The notes under the pieces were generated by a model. It had not been told where the DNA came from. It did not search any database and worked only from the letters and a program-made list of their open reading frames with translations. From Glandiceps talaboti (lineage: Eukaryota; Hemichordata; Enteropneusta; Spengelidae): a DNA stretch of 64,000 bases. The stretch lies in contig NC_135563.1 of NCBI RefSeq assembly GCF_964340395.1, forward strand, positions 9,395,575 to 9,459,574. The letters are read 5' to 3'. Positions 21,488 through 34,579 of the stretch are shown here, in pieces. Each line of letters starts with the position of its first letter. Positions within the stretch are counted from its first letter, which is position 1. A program made the position numbers and the translations under genes.

Positions 21488-22221
21488 TTTAATGTACTTA
21501 ATAGTCATAGTTTTACAAAAGCAAGAAACATATTCGAAGTTGATTAATTACCATAAATTATCGCAGTGTGTGGGTTAATGAAGATACGATTATGTACGCT
21601 GATACGATGATGACGGGAGATTTGAAAGTAACGAATCATTCAACCATTGATCATCCCACTCACGGGTGGTCTATAAGACGAAATGACAAGGTAATTTCCA
21701 ATGCGATTAGTAGCTCTTACCGCAAACATTAACACCAGTAAGCCAAGCAGATAACGCCTAATTTGTTATCGAGGCTCATTTTCTTGTAAATGTTACTCTT
21801 CAATTTCGATTCAGTATCTGATGGTGACAGATTGCCAGTAGCCCTCAACAATAAACCAGGTAGAATGAACGTCAAGTCACACTTTTATACAGTTACAATT
21901 TTACTGGTACATCTCAGACATACAAATCGTAGAAGTGAGTGTATTCATCCGTAATTTAAAGTTTTGATATTTTTTCCATCCATCGAATGTTGAAGAAATA
22001 TTTGTCCGTTGCCAATAGACTTGAATGGTCAAAGGTTAGGGAGCCTTCACTAATTACAAGGGCGAAATCAGGCTCGGCCTGTAGCGTAAAGTGTGACCCT
22101 GTCCCATTCCATCTCTCTACTCCATCAACACCCATCCTCTAAAGCAAGATCTTCCTCAATGTTCATATTCATGTATTCATTTATCAAAGCGATATATATA
22201 TATATACATATGTAATTGTGT
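21488..22221. other. Intergenic, no gene seen
   Basis: No supported gene or repeat apart from a short (TA)n at 22192-22206. Confidence 0.5.
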
Positions 22222-22515
22222 TGTATTGTATCATATATTATATTATATTATATTATATTATATTATATTATATTATATTATATTATATTATATTATGTTG
22301 TTATATTATATTATATTATATTTTGTTTATTATATTATATTATATTACATTGTATTATATTATATTATATTATATTATATTATATTATATTATATTATAT
22401 TATATTGTATTATATTATATTATCATATTATTTGTGTTGTGTTGTGTTGTGTTGTGTTGTGTTGTGTTGTGTTGTGTTGTATTGTGTTGTACTGTATTGT
22501 ATTGTAATGTATTAG
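22222..22515. repeat. Pentanucleotide array (TATTA)n switching to (TGTTG)n
   Basis: About 40 TATTA-type units with occasional variants (TTGTTA, TTACATTG), then about 16 TGTTG-type units from 22434. Both A/T-only positions change together at the switch. Reading frames through it are repeat artefacts. Confidence 0.97.
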
Positions 22516-22889
22516 AGATAGACGGGTAGAACAAATGTAGGATCTATCGTAAATAAATACAATGAGAGCGATATAATACTGCAACCATTACACGTTTGGT
22601 ATATATAAATTTGTATATATACATACAGAAGTTCGAATGTCTATCCCCAGTATGTTCTCGGGTAAGTATGATTTAAGTTAATGGGTGAAGTAAAGGTGCA
22701 CTAATTTGTTGAACGACTGATACAAGTAATAGGGTTGTAGCTACACACATATCAATGAGTAAAGATTGCATCTCAGTAAATGAGTTTGATAAAACACACG
22801 TGTTTGAAAGCAACTTCCTCCTAGTTTTATAGTCTTCTTTAATTTATCTCCCCCTCCCTCTCACCGTCTGCTCCCGTCTGTCTCTGCCT
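22516..22889. other. Intergenic, no gene seen
   Basis: No supported features. Confidence 0.5.
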
Positions 22890-23073
22890 GTATGTATGTA
22901 TGTATGTATGTATGTATGTATGTATGTATGTATGTATGTATGTATGTATGTGTCTGAGTCTGTGTGCCTGAATGTGGGCGTCACTATGTATGATGTATGC
23001 ATGCATGCATGCATGAATGAATGCATGTATACATCTCGGACTGACTGACTGACTGACCGACTGACTGACCGAC

Positions 23074-23122
<49 letters not shown>
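22890..23122. repeat. Microsatellite cluster (GTAT)n, (GACT)n, (GTCT)n
   Basis: GTAT block 22890-22951, a short TGCA block near 23000, a GACT/GACC block 23041-23073, and a GTCT block to 23122. Confidence 0.95.
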
Positions 23123-23124
<2 letters not shown>

Positions 23125-24083
23125 ATTATGTGTCTGTTGTCAATTGAATAGAAATATTTTGAACAGCTAGGTGTCCTATCGTGAACCCAGGACTGTGTTG
23201 TTGCCATATAGTCATTTTGTCGGGGTCAAATGTTCCTACACACTGTAGGTAGTGAACGTAATACAGTATCTCTTTTCAGGTACTAGTTTATAGTAAACCC
23301 CAGATTTCCTTTATATATAACGCATTATTCCACCATAAAGCTGTCTATAAGATATCTTTTATCGTCGTGATGACGTTACCAGTTCGCTCGTTACTTACCG
23401 TTTCTTTTAGTGGTCTGAGCCGTGGGGTTATGCTGGAAGACGAAAGTAAACCCCAGTTTTAGTATAGGCACAGGAAATTTTGCAGTTAATGTAGAACATA
23501 AATGAAAACGTTTGGAAGACTACTAAAGCTTACATTTTATCTGTACATTGTTGTAACACATGTTGTGGGCTTGAAAATGTACAGTATATATATGAGATAG
23601 TGATATATCGTATATGAGTTGAAGGAACTCGTTACTGAAGTCTTCTTATTAATTCTCAATACATTTGAAGTGTACGGTATGTTATGAATGACGACCATAT
23701 TGTAGAAGAATTCTTTGGCGACTATAAAGAGGTTCTGACAATTGTATTTTTCGGGCACCGCGGGCAAGGACTTTGATAGTTCGTCTTTTCGGGGTATTAG
23801 AGAATGTGATATCGTCTATAGATTTTGCTTACCCTCGCCTTGGGCTTGACTCTGTAGACTGTTGCCAAGATCTCCTTCAATCGCACAGCTCAAGTTACAT
23901 CAGAACTTCAGGTTGATTCAAAGTATAGGATATTATGCTTATAGTAATGTTAAAGCACAATGAATGATAAAGTATGTACGTAGTTTAGTTTGGACGTTAT
24001 AAATGGTTTAAGGGTGTACACACAGTTATATAACTGAACTATCTCTTTTTACCTTCCATAACGAAAGGTTATATTATTTTTTT
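23123..24083. other. Intergenic, no gene seen
   Basis: AT-rich sequence with no supported gene. Confidence 0.5.
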
Positions 24084-24253
24084 CTGTGTGTGTGTGTGTG
24101 TATGTGTGTGTGTATGTGTGTGTGTATGTATGTATGTATGTATGTATGTATGTATGTATGTATGTATGTCTCTCTAGTCTGCCTGCACACCTGTCTGCCT
24201 GTCTCTCTTTCTGTCATTCTTTCTTTCTGTCTGACTGCATACCTGTCTCCCTC

Positions 24254-24290
<37 letters not shown>

Positions 24291-24291
24291 G
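24084..24291. repeat. Compound tract (GT)n-(GTAT)n ... (GTCT)n
   Basis: GT and GTAT blocks to 24170, a degenerate CTGTCT-rich link, and nine GTCT units to 24291. It lies directly upstream of a copy of the dispersed GT-tract family, in the same position as the tract at 37476-37545. Confidence 0.95.
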
Positions 24292-24520
24292 AACACGATA
24301 TCTAAAGTAACAACTGTATCAATTCTACTGAAACTCACTACAAAATGTGGCAATGGCAAGAAGTGAATAGATTTTGTAAATATGTTATGAATATTAATGC
24401 ACAGTTGCATAATTAATGGTTTTCGGTAATTAGGCTATATCTGAAGAATGTAAGCTTGAAATTCCCATATAATTTAGTACTTGCATTTACATTGATGATT
24501 TAAAAAGGTAGTCTTATCTA
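24292..24520 (+). repeat. Dispersed GT-tract family, copy
   Basis: Reads ACACGATATCTAAAGTAACA, ACTGTATCAATTCTACTGAA, later GCATAATTAATGG, GGTAATTAGGCTATATCTGA and AAGAATGTAAGCTTGAAATT. The same words in the same order occur at 37530-37930, and in reverse at 25975-26110. Confidence 0.75.
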
Positions 24521-24650
24521 TTATTGCTTGGTGTAGTTTTTAAATGCAATGAATGACTTGCACGATTATTTACTTTTGGTAATTCGACAATATTTCAACG
24601 CATGTCTCAACTTTCATATTACTTGGTGTAGTGTATACGTAAACGACGAC

Positions 24651-24732
24651 AAAACACACGTTGCCTTAAATCTTAACAAACAATGCGTGCTTCAAAACAC
24701 ACGTTGTCTTAAATCTTAACAATGCGTGCTTC
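24651..24732. repeat. Tandem duplication, ~43 bp
   Basis: AAAACACACGTTG(C/T)CTTAA, ATCTTAACAA and ATGCGTGCTTC occur twice in succession. The second copy lacks a 4 bp AACA-type segment. Confidence 0.85.
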
Positions 24733-24844
24733 AAATTTAATATAATTAAGTGTATAAGCTGATGAACACAAAAGGAAATAAGAATAAAGACATTTTTACA
24801 GAAGGTATTTAGTTTACATCTGGTTTCCTAGTTGTATTACTTGA

Positions 24845-25255
24845 TGATAATAATAATAAATAATAATTTAATCCTCAGAGACAGTGATGAGAGCCGCTTA
24901 AAATACAAAAACAAGCATAACAAGTATGAAAACTAAATTCCAGATCTACGAGAAGACAAGATTAAAAACTTTAAAAACATTGAAATTATCACAACGGCGG
25001 ATTTGGAGAGGGAGGGCATTCCTTAAAACTGGGGAAGCAACACTGAAAGCCATGTTTTATTTTGTCCTGGCTGTAACGGTACTAAGTTTTAAATGATCAG
25101 CGCGCGGAACGTAGGCTACGCCCCGGGACAAAGAGACTGACCAACTCACTAAGATATGGAGGACCTGAACCAAAAGTGATGATTAAAATCTTATAAATAA
25201 AACGTTGATGTACAGGCAACCAATGTAATTCCTGTAGAAGTGGAGTGGTATTGTT
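24845..25255 (-). pseudogene. L2/CR1-like LINE remnant, C-terminal end of the reverse transcriptase
   Basis: On the minus strand the frame near 25250 reads TPLLQELHWLPVHQRFIYKI and LIITFGSGPPYLSELV, then SLFVPGRSLRSAR and a stop. After at least one break it continues MAFSVASPVLRNALPLQIRR with CDNFNVFKVFNLVF. LHWLPV...R..YKIL, YLS-L and AFS-A-P-LWN-LP-type motifs define the C-terminal end of L2/CR1-like LINE polymerases. The copy lacks everything upstream of this segment and has internal stops. Its 3' end is an ATT-rich tandem tail (24845-24870), typical of L2-type elements. Confidence 0.85.
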
Positions 25256-25974
25256 TAAATTGTATGAAAACTAGTGTCATTAAACTCAGACATAATGTCG
25301 ATGTTTTCAACTTTCATTTTGGGAAACGAGACTTCAGTATATAACTTGATACTACACCGCCCTCTTATTAATATACGCATAAGAACTTCAACGCTGTAAG
25401 TATTACAACCCATGAATATATTCTCCATCATTCATCTAATGGATAACTTGGAAATAAATGAGTAGTCAGTCACGCGTTAGATGATAGAGTTCACGCGTTA
25501 GATGATGGAATTGTCTACAGCTAAGAGTGGGTGTAAATCTGTTACACATAACCTTTATAGAAATCGTGGAATTTCATTATAAATATGACACGATTTCATC
25601 AAGCATAAAGAGTACAGTTTTTAAATAGATTAAAATTGTCCAGTTGTATTTCCGTATATAGACATGTCCGTATTCAAAGACGTAAATGTTCACATTACAC
25701 GATCTTTGGCAAGCCTGTCTCTTCCATTTCTGCTAAACAACAATGTAGTACTACTAGTGCAGATATTGAAAAAAGAGTAAGAATTAGAATACAGATTTGT
25801 GGTCAAGATACACCATTCTAATATCTTATTAACTCACAAGAAACTTAACCGCATGGAAAGTGAATGCCACCAAAACTCATCGTACAAAAGAAATCAAAAA
25901 GTACATTATGAAATAAAATTACGTTAAATTTGAAGCTTACATTTTTAGGATATAGTCTAATTACTAAAAACCGT
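25256..25974. other. Intergenic, no gene seen
   Basis: Contains a direct 21 bp repeat (CACGCGTTAGATGAT) at 25474-25515. No gene is supported. Confidence 0.5.
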
Positions 25975-26110
25975 TAACTATGCAAATGACTCATTAGGAA
26001 GTACATGTATACTACAAACCATTCAAATTCTTGACATTACCATATGTAAGATGCGTAGCAAGTTTCATCGGAATTGATGCAGTAGTTTATTTTGAGACAG
26101 ACAGACAGAC
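25975..26110 (-). repeat. Dispersed GT-tract family, inverted copy
   Basis: The reverse complement reads AACTACTGCATCAATTCCGA, TGAAACTTG, CATATGGTAATGTCAAGAAT and AGTCATTTGCAT. It matches 37668-37780 and again has a GACA/CA microsatellite on its upstream side (26095-26198). Confidence 0.75.
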
Positions 26111-26163
26111 AGACAGACAGAGACACAGAGACAGAGACACACAGTGACAGAGACACAGACACA

Positions 26164-26198
<35 letters not shown>
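26095..26198. repeat. Compound microsatellite (GACA)n-(CA)n
   Basis: Five GACA units, an irregular GAGACACAGA stretch, then about seventeen CA units. It is the complement of the GT/GTCT tract that precedes other copies of the family. Confidence 0.95.
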
Positions 26199-26201
<3 letters not shown>

Positions 26202-26317
26202 CATAAAATACAAAACCCCAAGGAAGGGTTAAAAAAAGATGAAATGTTAAGTTTCTTTTTCCAGAAAAGACGAATTGAGTAAAGATGCTGTCAATCAGAT
26301 AAGCTACTGCACAGCCT

Positions 26318-26329
26318 ATGAATATTCAT
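26318..26329. promoter_or_regulatory. Palindrome ATGAATATTCAT
   Basis: A perfect 12 bp palindrome similar to the MORE-type site bound by POU-factor dimers. An identical site occurs at 27518. Confidence 0.3.
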
Positions 26330-27517
26330 CACCACAATTAGTTAATCATTATCATAACAATACCTTATGTAAATTTCACACACGCATGCTAAGTGGTATT
26401 ATCAGATTGTACAAAGACTTGTTAGGTTCCCTCGCTAGATTGATACATTTATTCGATCGAATTTTGTCAGGGCAAAAATTCTCCACCTCAACTTCATGTA
26501 TATTTAAGCCGAGATGAGATGAGTCACATAACCTTTCATTTGTGTCTCTGTTTTTTAAAAAAAAGAAGTTTTCAATGCAACAGACATAACAGTTAGATTA
26601 CCTTTAAACTTTGGACGTCCCAAAAGTGACACTGAAAGCATTCATTTGCAAACATCGACCTGACAAAGCGACACTATCAAAATATCAGAGCAATGATGAA
26701 ATGTTACAAAGTGGTAAGATTTTATGTTTTATAAGTTAAATATTAATGAAGCAAAGGTATTTCAATTGATTTTATCACTTCAACGAACCACGTTGATCTG
26801 TATCACTAGTGTACACCGTCGTTAACACCTTAGCACGGTATGATAGCCGAGAAAACTACTTTTCTCGCTCAGTGCTCCTGTACTCACGCCTTGTAGGTGT
26901 CAATGATATCTTTTCTCAGAGACAAACGACTGAAAATGGAAAATAGGAGAACGTTCTTTAGGCATATATACTTTTAGTCTGAAGTTCATATTTAGCAGAG
27001 CAGTCATACGTCATGTATTAAGTGTTAGAAGATATCATCTTCATTAGAAGTACTGATATCAAGACCCTTTTGGGCGCGAAGAATTTTGACGACAATACCG
27101 TCTTCTAATTTTACAGTTTTTTAGTTTATATGATAATAAATGCTGTCGTGCCTTGAATTTAAATATCTGTGTGACTAAGTCCCACAAAGGTTACCCTTGT
27201 TGCAATAGATCGAACAGTTTTTTGGGTTGCTGCTTTACAAACTCAATTCTTGACAAGCCAATCACATACTTCGTGTGAGTTCTGCATTCTGTGATGCTTA
27301 TATATAACTGCATTAAGCAGATGATGTAACAAATTAAAGCAGAACAATACGCCAGGAAATAAAGGTATACTTTCATAAACTATGGGTTCTGTACAGTCAT
27401 TTCATAATTTCACATCACATACATTTCTCTCTGTTGCCAAGAAACACCATTCTTTTTTCACTTCAGTTGTCCTTTGAGTGGTACGCCATTGCTTCATGAT
27501 CATGGGTCTTAGCATAC

Positions 27518-27591
27518 ATGAATATTCATTACATGAACATTGAATATTCATGATTACGAAGAGCTTCAGATAAATTGTCATGAATATGCAT
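27518..27591. promoter_or_regulatory. Cluster of three POU-dimer-like palindromes
   Basis: ATGAATATTCAT at 27518-27529, TTGAATATTCAT at 27540-27551 and ATGAATATGCAT at 27580-27591. The last matches the ATG(C/A)ATATGCAT pattern known as MORE. Function is inferred from motif clustering only. Confidence 0.35.
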
Positions 27592-29885
27592 TGTTCATTT
27601 ATGCGCATTTCGTGTTAATCAAAGAAATGATTAATTGTTCATACCATTCTTAAAGGAAGAAGATGAGAGATAAGTATGTTTATCTATATTAAGCGACTTC
27701 AGAGAATATCAAAGTCAGTATTTATATTCAAAGTTATTTTAAAAGGCCACCGGGGGTGCGACACTAGTCGAATACTAATGCAGTTTTTGTACTGCGAATA
27801 CCCCCATTTTCCATCAGTACAGTTTAGAATTCGTGCTTCCTTCTTTTTTGCAGGCTGTGATGTGATGCATATTGCTTGCTATCTTCTGCTTGACTGGACA
27901 TCACCGTCCTCCTTTAATCAAATCTATGCAGTTACACTTTAATTATCTCATAAAGTGGATACAGTTTAATAAAGTTAGTCAAACCAAAATTAAATTAGAT
28001 TTTAGACCGAAGAGTTCGAGAACAGAAATTGAAAACTGGCCTGCTTAATTTGATAACATACGACTCCTTTGCATTCTTAATGTTAGTCTACCCACTTTAC
28101 ATGCCAAAACATCGAAGAATGATTTCTGTAACTTGAATAGTACATTAATATGTTCGCCGAAGTAAGGGAAAGAGCAGAATTTACGGCTGGGGTGGGGGAT
28201 GAGGAATATACATTTTTGGTCATACTTTTTTTCGTAACACCCCCCCCCCCCAACCTCGCGCTCTCAAAAGAGTTAATGACCCCCGAAATGAACTTAAGAT
28301 TGTTGTTATGCCGCTCAACCAAATGCTCAGCAGAGATTTGTATGTGCAACTGTACAGTAACTCGCTCCTACCCATCCTGTAGGTGCATTAATAAACAGGC
28401 GACCAATCCTGCGAATTAAGGTGATTCAAAGTGTCAAGAAGTAACAGCAAAATATTCCATGACAATCTGAAATTTCTCCTCGGCCACCCACCCCCTCTCC
28501 CCTCTTCGCCCCCACCCCCCCCAAAAAAAAAATTCGTTCCTAAGTGCCCCTACGGAGCGCTCTATATATCAAGCATGCATCTCGTAAGGGATGTCTTCTG
28601 AGCTCATGAGAGCGTGGGTTTTCATAGCGCCACCAAACGGTCTGGAAGAGATATGCCTTTGACTTTGACAATTCCAAGTGGAGGGCAATCCTTATCGTTA
28701 GGTTACAATATATATTTATGCATATTTTCAATACCAGCGTAAACATAAAAATTGAGTTTATTATAAATTTTCGTACACTCAAATTGTACTCACATACAAG
28801 CGAATCACTGTGCCCATTGTATGAAATAACACTGAGTCTCGGTTTATTGACAAGCGGGGAACGAACAGTACAATGAACCCGCAATGAAAGCAATACTGTG
28901 AACATTTAGTATGCCTGGTAGACCCATCTTTCCTTAATACAAAAGAGTACAATGATATATATAGAATGTTCATCAAACGTCAATATATGATAGTTGGTGT
29001 GTATGTCTTCAAGTCTATACAGAGACAGTAATCGCATCTTGTTTAACCGCTCATCTACGTCTGAGGGCGTACTTCTTGCTGCACCTTTAATTGAAATTTG
29101 GACGAAAAAATATTTGTCTGGTAGAGCTTCTGAACAAGTTGGTTCTGTTCGAATGAATGATTCCATCTAATTCTAAGCACTCCACTGATAAGATAGTATT
29201 ACCACGTGAGTACAGGGATCGAATGATGGACCTTTAAGGGATTAGATATATTGCAATAAACTCTTCTTGCGTGGGTATTATAAGCCTGTTTGATTCTCAA
29301 ATTTTCAATTTAAATTTACTACTTCTCTACCGCTGGCAGTATATCCAACACATTGCGAACACCATCGACAAAGACATAAAGCTCTTCAGTTGATACCTGA
29401 AGCTCACGTTGTATCTAAACTATTACAAAACAAAGTTATATGTTTCCTTTGCCGCAAGGTGACGCTCTTGCAATTTATTGAAGAAAATGGGTTTGCTCGA
29501 AGCATCTGGTGATCACTTTTATCGCACATCTGAAACCATGAGGTTATTTTAGTGTTTTAAAACAAGAACGTGAAAAATAGAATGAATGACATTTGAACAC
29601 AACATAACATATCCTTTTAATTTATGCTACTAACTTAAAGCTATTAATTGAGGTGCAATCCCAATTGTATTTAATGAAATAGGTCAGATACTTGTAACCT
29701 TACCGCCTACAAATTGTTAATTGTCAAACCTATTTGCTTGGTATCTGTGGGGAGACGATTTTTGACCAAACACTTCATCTTTTTCAACCAATCTGTATGC
29801 CAAGGACCAAGTGATCTTGCCTTGGTCAAACTTGTTTATCATTTAGACATCCAAAAGAAACATCTCGAAATTGTTAAACGAAATG

Positions 29886-29987
<102 letters not shown>

Positions 29988-29992
29988 AGAAA

Positions 29993-30028
29993 ATAACCCG
30001 TCACCGTCCCTTGAGACGCACGGGTTAT
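29993..30028. other. 9 bp perfect hairpin next to the GA tract
   Basis: ATAACCCGT and ACGGGTTAT form a perfect stem around an 18 nt loop, beginning 9 bp after the GA tract. Confidence 0.55.
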
Positions 30029-31678
30029 ACATATTTTATTAGGTAAAAACTAGCATATGACATAACCACGACTAAAATCAATCAAATCGCTTCATATGAG
30101 TAGCACTTGACAGGCATCATCGATATCGCAGCGATGGATCCCACAAATTTCATGTAGAAATATATAACACTACTAATATTTTTTCTCGTCCATTTGGCCG
30201 AATCGGAAAATACAACCAGACAAAACTCTATCTTAGTATTATTGATAGAAACACAGATACATATTAAGATGCATACATATACATAGATAGATCGATAGAT
30301 AGATCTATCAACATGAGTTTGACATTTTAGTGACCTTCATATCGCTATATGTCTGACCTTCAAACATGGTTAGATCATATTGATATCCCAAAACTACCTG
30401 TTAAACTCCGATTTTTATCAATACATGATTTTTGACATTTCAGAGGTGTGAGATTAAACAAACATCACACAAAGGGTGATCTATTGCATGCTTCTCTTTA
30501 GGTGATAAGCTTTGTCATTTCATACCATGCAATGGACATAATTACATAAAAACCCATTCTTTGTTAAAGCGAACATATTTGAATGGGGAATGGGTATTTC
30601 TTTTTGAATTGTTAATTTATATAACAATTTTATCATGGCTTCCTACGTGAAAAATCACTGTGAAACAACATCGACCAAGTCTGTGTTTGTCACTCATAAT
30701 TTGCAAAAGGCTCAAAAATGTGAAACTGTACGTATAATAACAAACATTTAATACATTTATTAATCTTCTGCAATGTATTGGGTTACAAACAAGGACTTGC
30801 CATACGCTATTTCACATTGATCTTTGAAGTAGATAGCCAAGATAAAATTGTTTTTATAAATTAAAAAGCCAAAACAAAAACCCAAATCCTTATCCATATG
30901 GCCACTTTAAGTTCTACCCTGTCTCAGACCACTATAATAGTGAAATAATGTCAACAAAGGTGAAATCACCATTCTAATTAAAAACATATTCTTCTGTAAA
31001 AAAAAATAGTGGAATTGCGGTGGCCTTTACTAAGGTTCAAGGAAAACGTTATACATGGTTAGCTCATTACCTTTAAAAATCATCAAATGGTTTGGACCAT
31101 AAACCATGTCGATCAAATCTGAGTTTCATTCATAAACTGATAATTTCCTACGAAGATATTTCTCTATCAATCAACTGCTCGAAACTCGTGTTACACGCTT
31201 TGCAGACTTTTAGCTTACCCCCACAATGTGAACAGGATACTATTGACTGTATTTTCATTCACGCTTTACCAGACATTCAGACAGATTTCATGTCGTGACG
31301 AATAAGACAAGAATCGCAAAAGAAATTTCTTAAAGACGAAATTTAAAAGTAGATTTTCTTGGTTGCCAAAAGGCAAACAGATGTATGCTTAAGGGAGTAG
31401 TCTGTTTTTTATATAAAAGATACTTTATCTGGAAAAACTTCAATGCATCAAATTGATGAACTGAAACGAAGCAAAGGTTAAAAGCACTGTCTTACTTTAC
31501 AGTCATTTGGTTATCATATTGCTTGTGGTCTTAAGAACGTAGACGATTGCTAGGAATAGTCGTTTGGAAGATTCTTACGGCCATGAAGTCGCGGGGATCT
31601 GTGAACAATCTATGTATTAAGTATGTTTACAGTCTCTTGGGACAAGTAAAATCCATTGATCAAAACTAAAACAGTCAA
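30029..31678. other. Intergenic, no gene seen
   Basis: AT-rich; includes a small GATA/GATC-rich patch at 30285-30310. Confidence 0.5.
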
Positions 31679-31860
31679 CAACCACAAAGCTTAATAATCA
31701 GATGTACACTGAATGCCTCCCGTAAGGGACAGAGAGCATTTAACCGGATGTAAACTGAATGCCTATCACCACAAAGCTAATTCCGAATGTACACTGAATG
31801 CCCTCGTAAGGGGGCAGAGAATACTAGTATTTAACCGGATGTAAACTGAATATCTAAAGT
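31679..31860. repeat. Imperfect tandem duplication, ~85-95 bp
   Basis: Each unit contains ACCACAAAGCT, ATGTACACTGAATGCC, a C-run/GTAAGGG palindrome, CAGAGA and ATTTAACCGGATGTAAACTG. The second unit carries a CTAGTA insertion. Confidence 0.8.
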
Positions 31861-31919
31861 TTAAAAACGCATTTGCATAATGCCTTAAGAATGCCTTCTT
31901 TTGTATTAAATTAGACAAT

Positions 31920-32130
31920 ATCTAAAAAAAATGCCTGCTTCAAATCACAACTTGGTGTATGCATTTCTGTTCAAAAATATACAGGTAACATGTTATAGAA
32001 CGCATGCATTAAATTCCATATAATTTTATGTATACATTGATGATGAAAAAAGTGTACGTGTCCTATGAAAGCTTAAGTTTAATGATCCGGATTTGTTTGG
32101 GGTTATATGCATAATTAACGAAATTGAACA
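31920..32130 (+). repeat. Dispersed GT-tract family, degraded copy
   Basis: Contains TTAAATTCCATATAATTTTA, TGTATACATTGATGATGAAA, GTGTCCTATGAA and ATGCATAATTAACG, matching subrepeat words of the 37.9-38.3 kb copy. Confidence 0.6.
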
Positions 32131-33492
32131 ATTAAGGGTTAGACCAATTATGTATTAGATGTATGGTAGCTCAGAACTTCGCATTCTGAGTATGTATCTT
32201 GGAACTATATCAAAAGCGCTTTGCCCGTACAGTAGACAAAACTTTAATATTTGCCGGAAAGAAGTAAAAACGCAATCGAGCTGGAACGTCGTATCGGTCA
32301 ATGCTACATGTGAGAAATTGTGTTTCTGTAAGCCCCATAGATCACAGTTCACGCTTGGCAGATTTCCCCATATTTTGCTAAAATTAGAAGTGAACGATGC
32401 ATTACACCTGTCTTTGAGGAAGAAAGTATGTGGGGATGGCGTGTACTTCAATGTAGTAGGTAGACTCCACGTACATAGTATTATTAAGCGATACATGTCA
32501 ATAGTTTGCGTAGTGTCTATGCAAAGTAAATGTATCAGCACACTTTCGTTTATTTTCCCCCGCTAGTTGACTATAGAATCACTTATATCACCTAATAACC
32601 AGTTACAGATGTATTGCGATATACAGCTCAAGGAATTTTTTTTCCGTTTTCAGTAAATGTACATTACATGGATAAAGACGTAACAGTCGACGCATGATTT
32701 AAAATTGGGAGATGGTGACAGGTCTTACTGTGTAATTTTACAGTAAGCAAACATTCAGTGCATAGGGTAAACGCACTTCCCTCCTGTTACGCCAAAGAAA
32801 ACAAACTGTGTGTTTCTGATAACCCGACCGACCCTAGTTTAAGCCTCCGACCCTAAACATTTTTTTAAACATTTCAAGCAAAAAGATAAGAAGAGAATTG
32901 TCACGTCTGTTTTCTTTCCCATGCACTTGGGATGAAAGTGTTATTTTACACTTTAAAATAAGGTGCACATGGTGGGAGCTCATTTATTTTGGTTCATGCT
33001 GAGGAGAGGAGACAGTGAAAGATTCCCCCCAAAGTACTTTCTCTTCAGATCTTAAGAATGTAGTCTGTTAATAAAATTGGGTGTCTTTTTAAAGTACACT
33101 GTGCCTCTGTAACTTTTTGTCCTAGTTTGTCCCTTTTTTGTTTGTTTTTCTGTGTACGTAATCTTGCAACAGGTTCTATTGGCACTGAAATGGTGTCTGT
33201 ATATGAAAGATTATTTGTGACATCCTTATCTATTATTGATAGGCATCTTCTGAGGTGTGCGTCAGAATTGGGAATTCTCCGCACAGATGATGGTTAAACA
33301 TGTTGTTTATTGGCTGACACGCTGTTATATCAACTCGCTAATGGATGCGCATTAGTCATTTAACACGACAGTACACAAATAGATCACTGTTGGAATCGGA
33401 AGAGATCTAAATTAGATTATGACATACTGACAGATTTACCACTGGGATGACGGAACAAATGTCTTCTTAAAAATAGTATGTGTGTGTGCATT
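32131..33492. other. Intergenic; opposing unassigned ORFs and one dispersed repeat
   Basis: Frames of 135 codons (plus, 32159-32566) and 128 codons (minus, 32155-32541) overlap almost completely; neither has a recognisable domain. At 32809-32862 a short dispersed repeat (minus strand GGTCGGAGGCTTAAACTAGG, then GTCGGTCGGGTTATCAGAAA) matches 42672-42722 on the plus strand. Confidence 0.5.
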
Positions 33493-33559
33493 TATGTATG
33501 TATGCATGTATGTATGTATGTATGTATGTATGTATGTATGTATGTATGTATGTATGTAG
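33493..33559. repeat. Microsatellite (GTAT)n
   Basis: About sixteen GTAT units with one GCAT variant near the start. Confidence 0.96.
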
Positions 33560-34579
33560 GTGTGTAGGTGTACATGGAACACTCCTTCATTCGTTTTCTT
33601 GGCTCACTGTACCTCGTCCTTACATTTAACAATAATACTTTCATAAATAATCTAAAGATCTATCGATGTTCACGAGTACTGTGTATATAAGCACTCTTTT
33701 TGTTGGTTGTGAAGATAATGATGTTGATACTTTCACACGTTTAATGAACACATTATCAAATCATGTCATTAAATGTTAGCTAGGAATACTTGAATTGTGA
33801 GAAGTGGTTCCCTTATTTCTAACAAGTAGGTGTATTCTTTCCGTTTTCTTTTGTCGATTTTTACGATATTTCACAAAGGACGTTAGCAGATCTCCTTTAT
33901 ATAATGGCAAGAACTTGACGTCAAAATATTAACGTAAATAGATTTTCAATCGTTTTCAAATGAAATCCTAAAGTGGTGAACATGTTCTCTTGTTGTAGAA
34001 ACATTTGAAAAAATCTCGTTATTTGCAAGGAAATGAATGCCCCCAATATTAGGACAATTAGTTTTATGTTCGCCATTTTTATGACCATGTTTGCTTTGTA
34101 TTCTGTACCATTAACATAGAATAAAAAAAATAAACATTATAGTGAAAAAAATATTCAAGGATTTCACAATGTATATGCATTTTATGAAACTTTTGATTTC
34201 TTCGTGAATTTACACAATTTTAGCGATTTCTAGTTTTTTTAGGAAATATGGTGACCCCTCCTTTTTTCTTTTCAGATTTGAATTCATTGCTAATTCATTT
34301 TATACACCTGCAAGGTTCGTATGGAATCTATTATTAACATGATCGGATGACACTCACTGTCAGACCTCCTTAAACTAACCATGAGGGGATTAAACAGTTT
34401 CCTTTAATTTCTTTAAGCCAAGTTTTATTTCGTACTACCATGGCTTGGTTTGTTGATGACTAGGCAATGTCCGCGATAGCATTGAATCCTCGTCTCGTAT
34501 TTTGACATACATTCGTACTCGCATTCAAACCAGGTCACAGAAACAGATTGGTAAGGTCACTGTACATGTAGTATTACAA
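33560..34579. other. Intergenic, no gene seen
   Basis: AT-rich with poly-A/T runs; no supported features. Confidence 0.5.

Noticed and set aside
32155-32566. Opposing 128- and 135-codon ORFs on the same DNA
   Set aside because: Neither translation resembles a known family, and near-complete overlap on both strands argues for chance or a decayed repeat.
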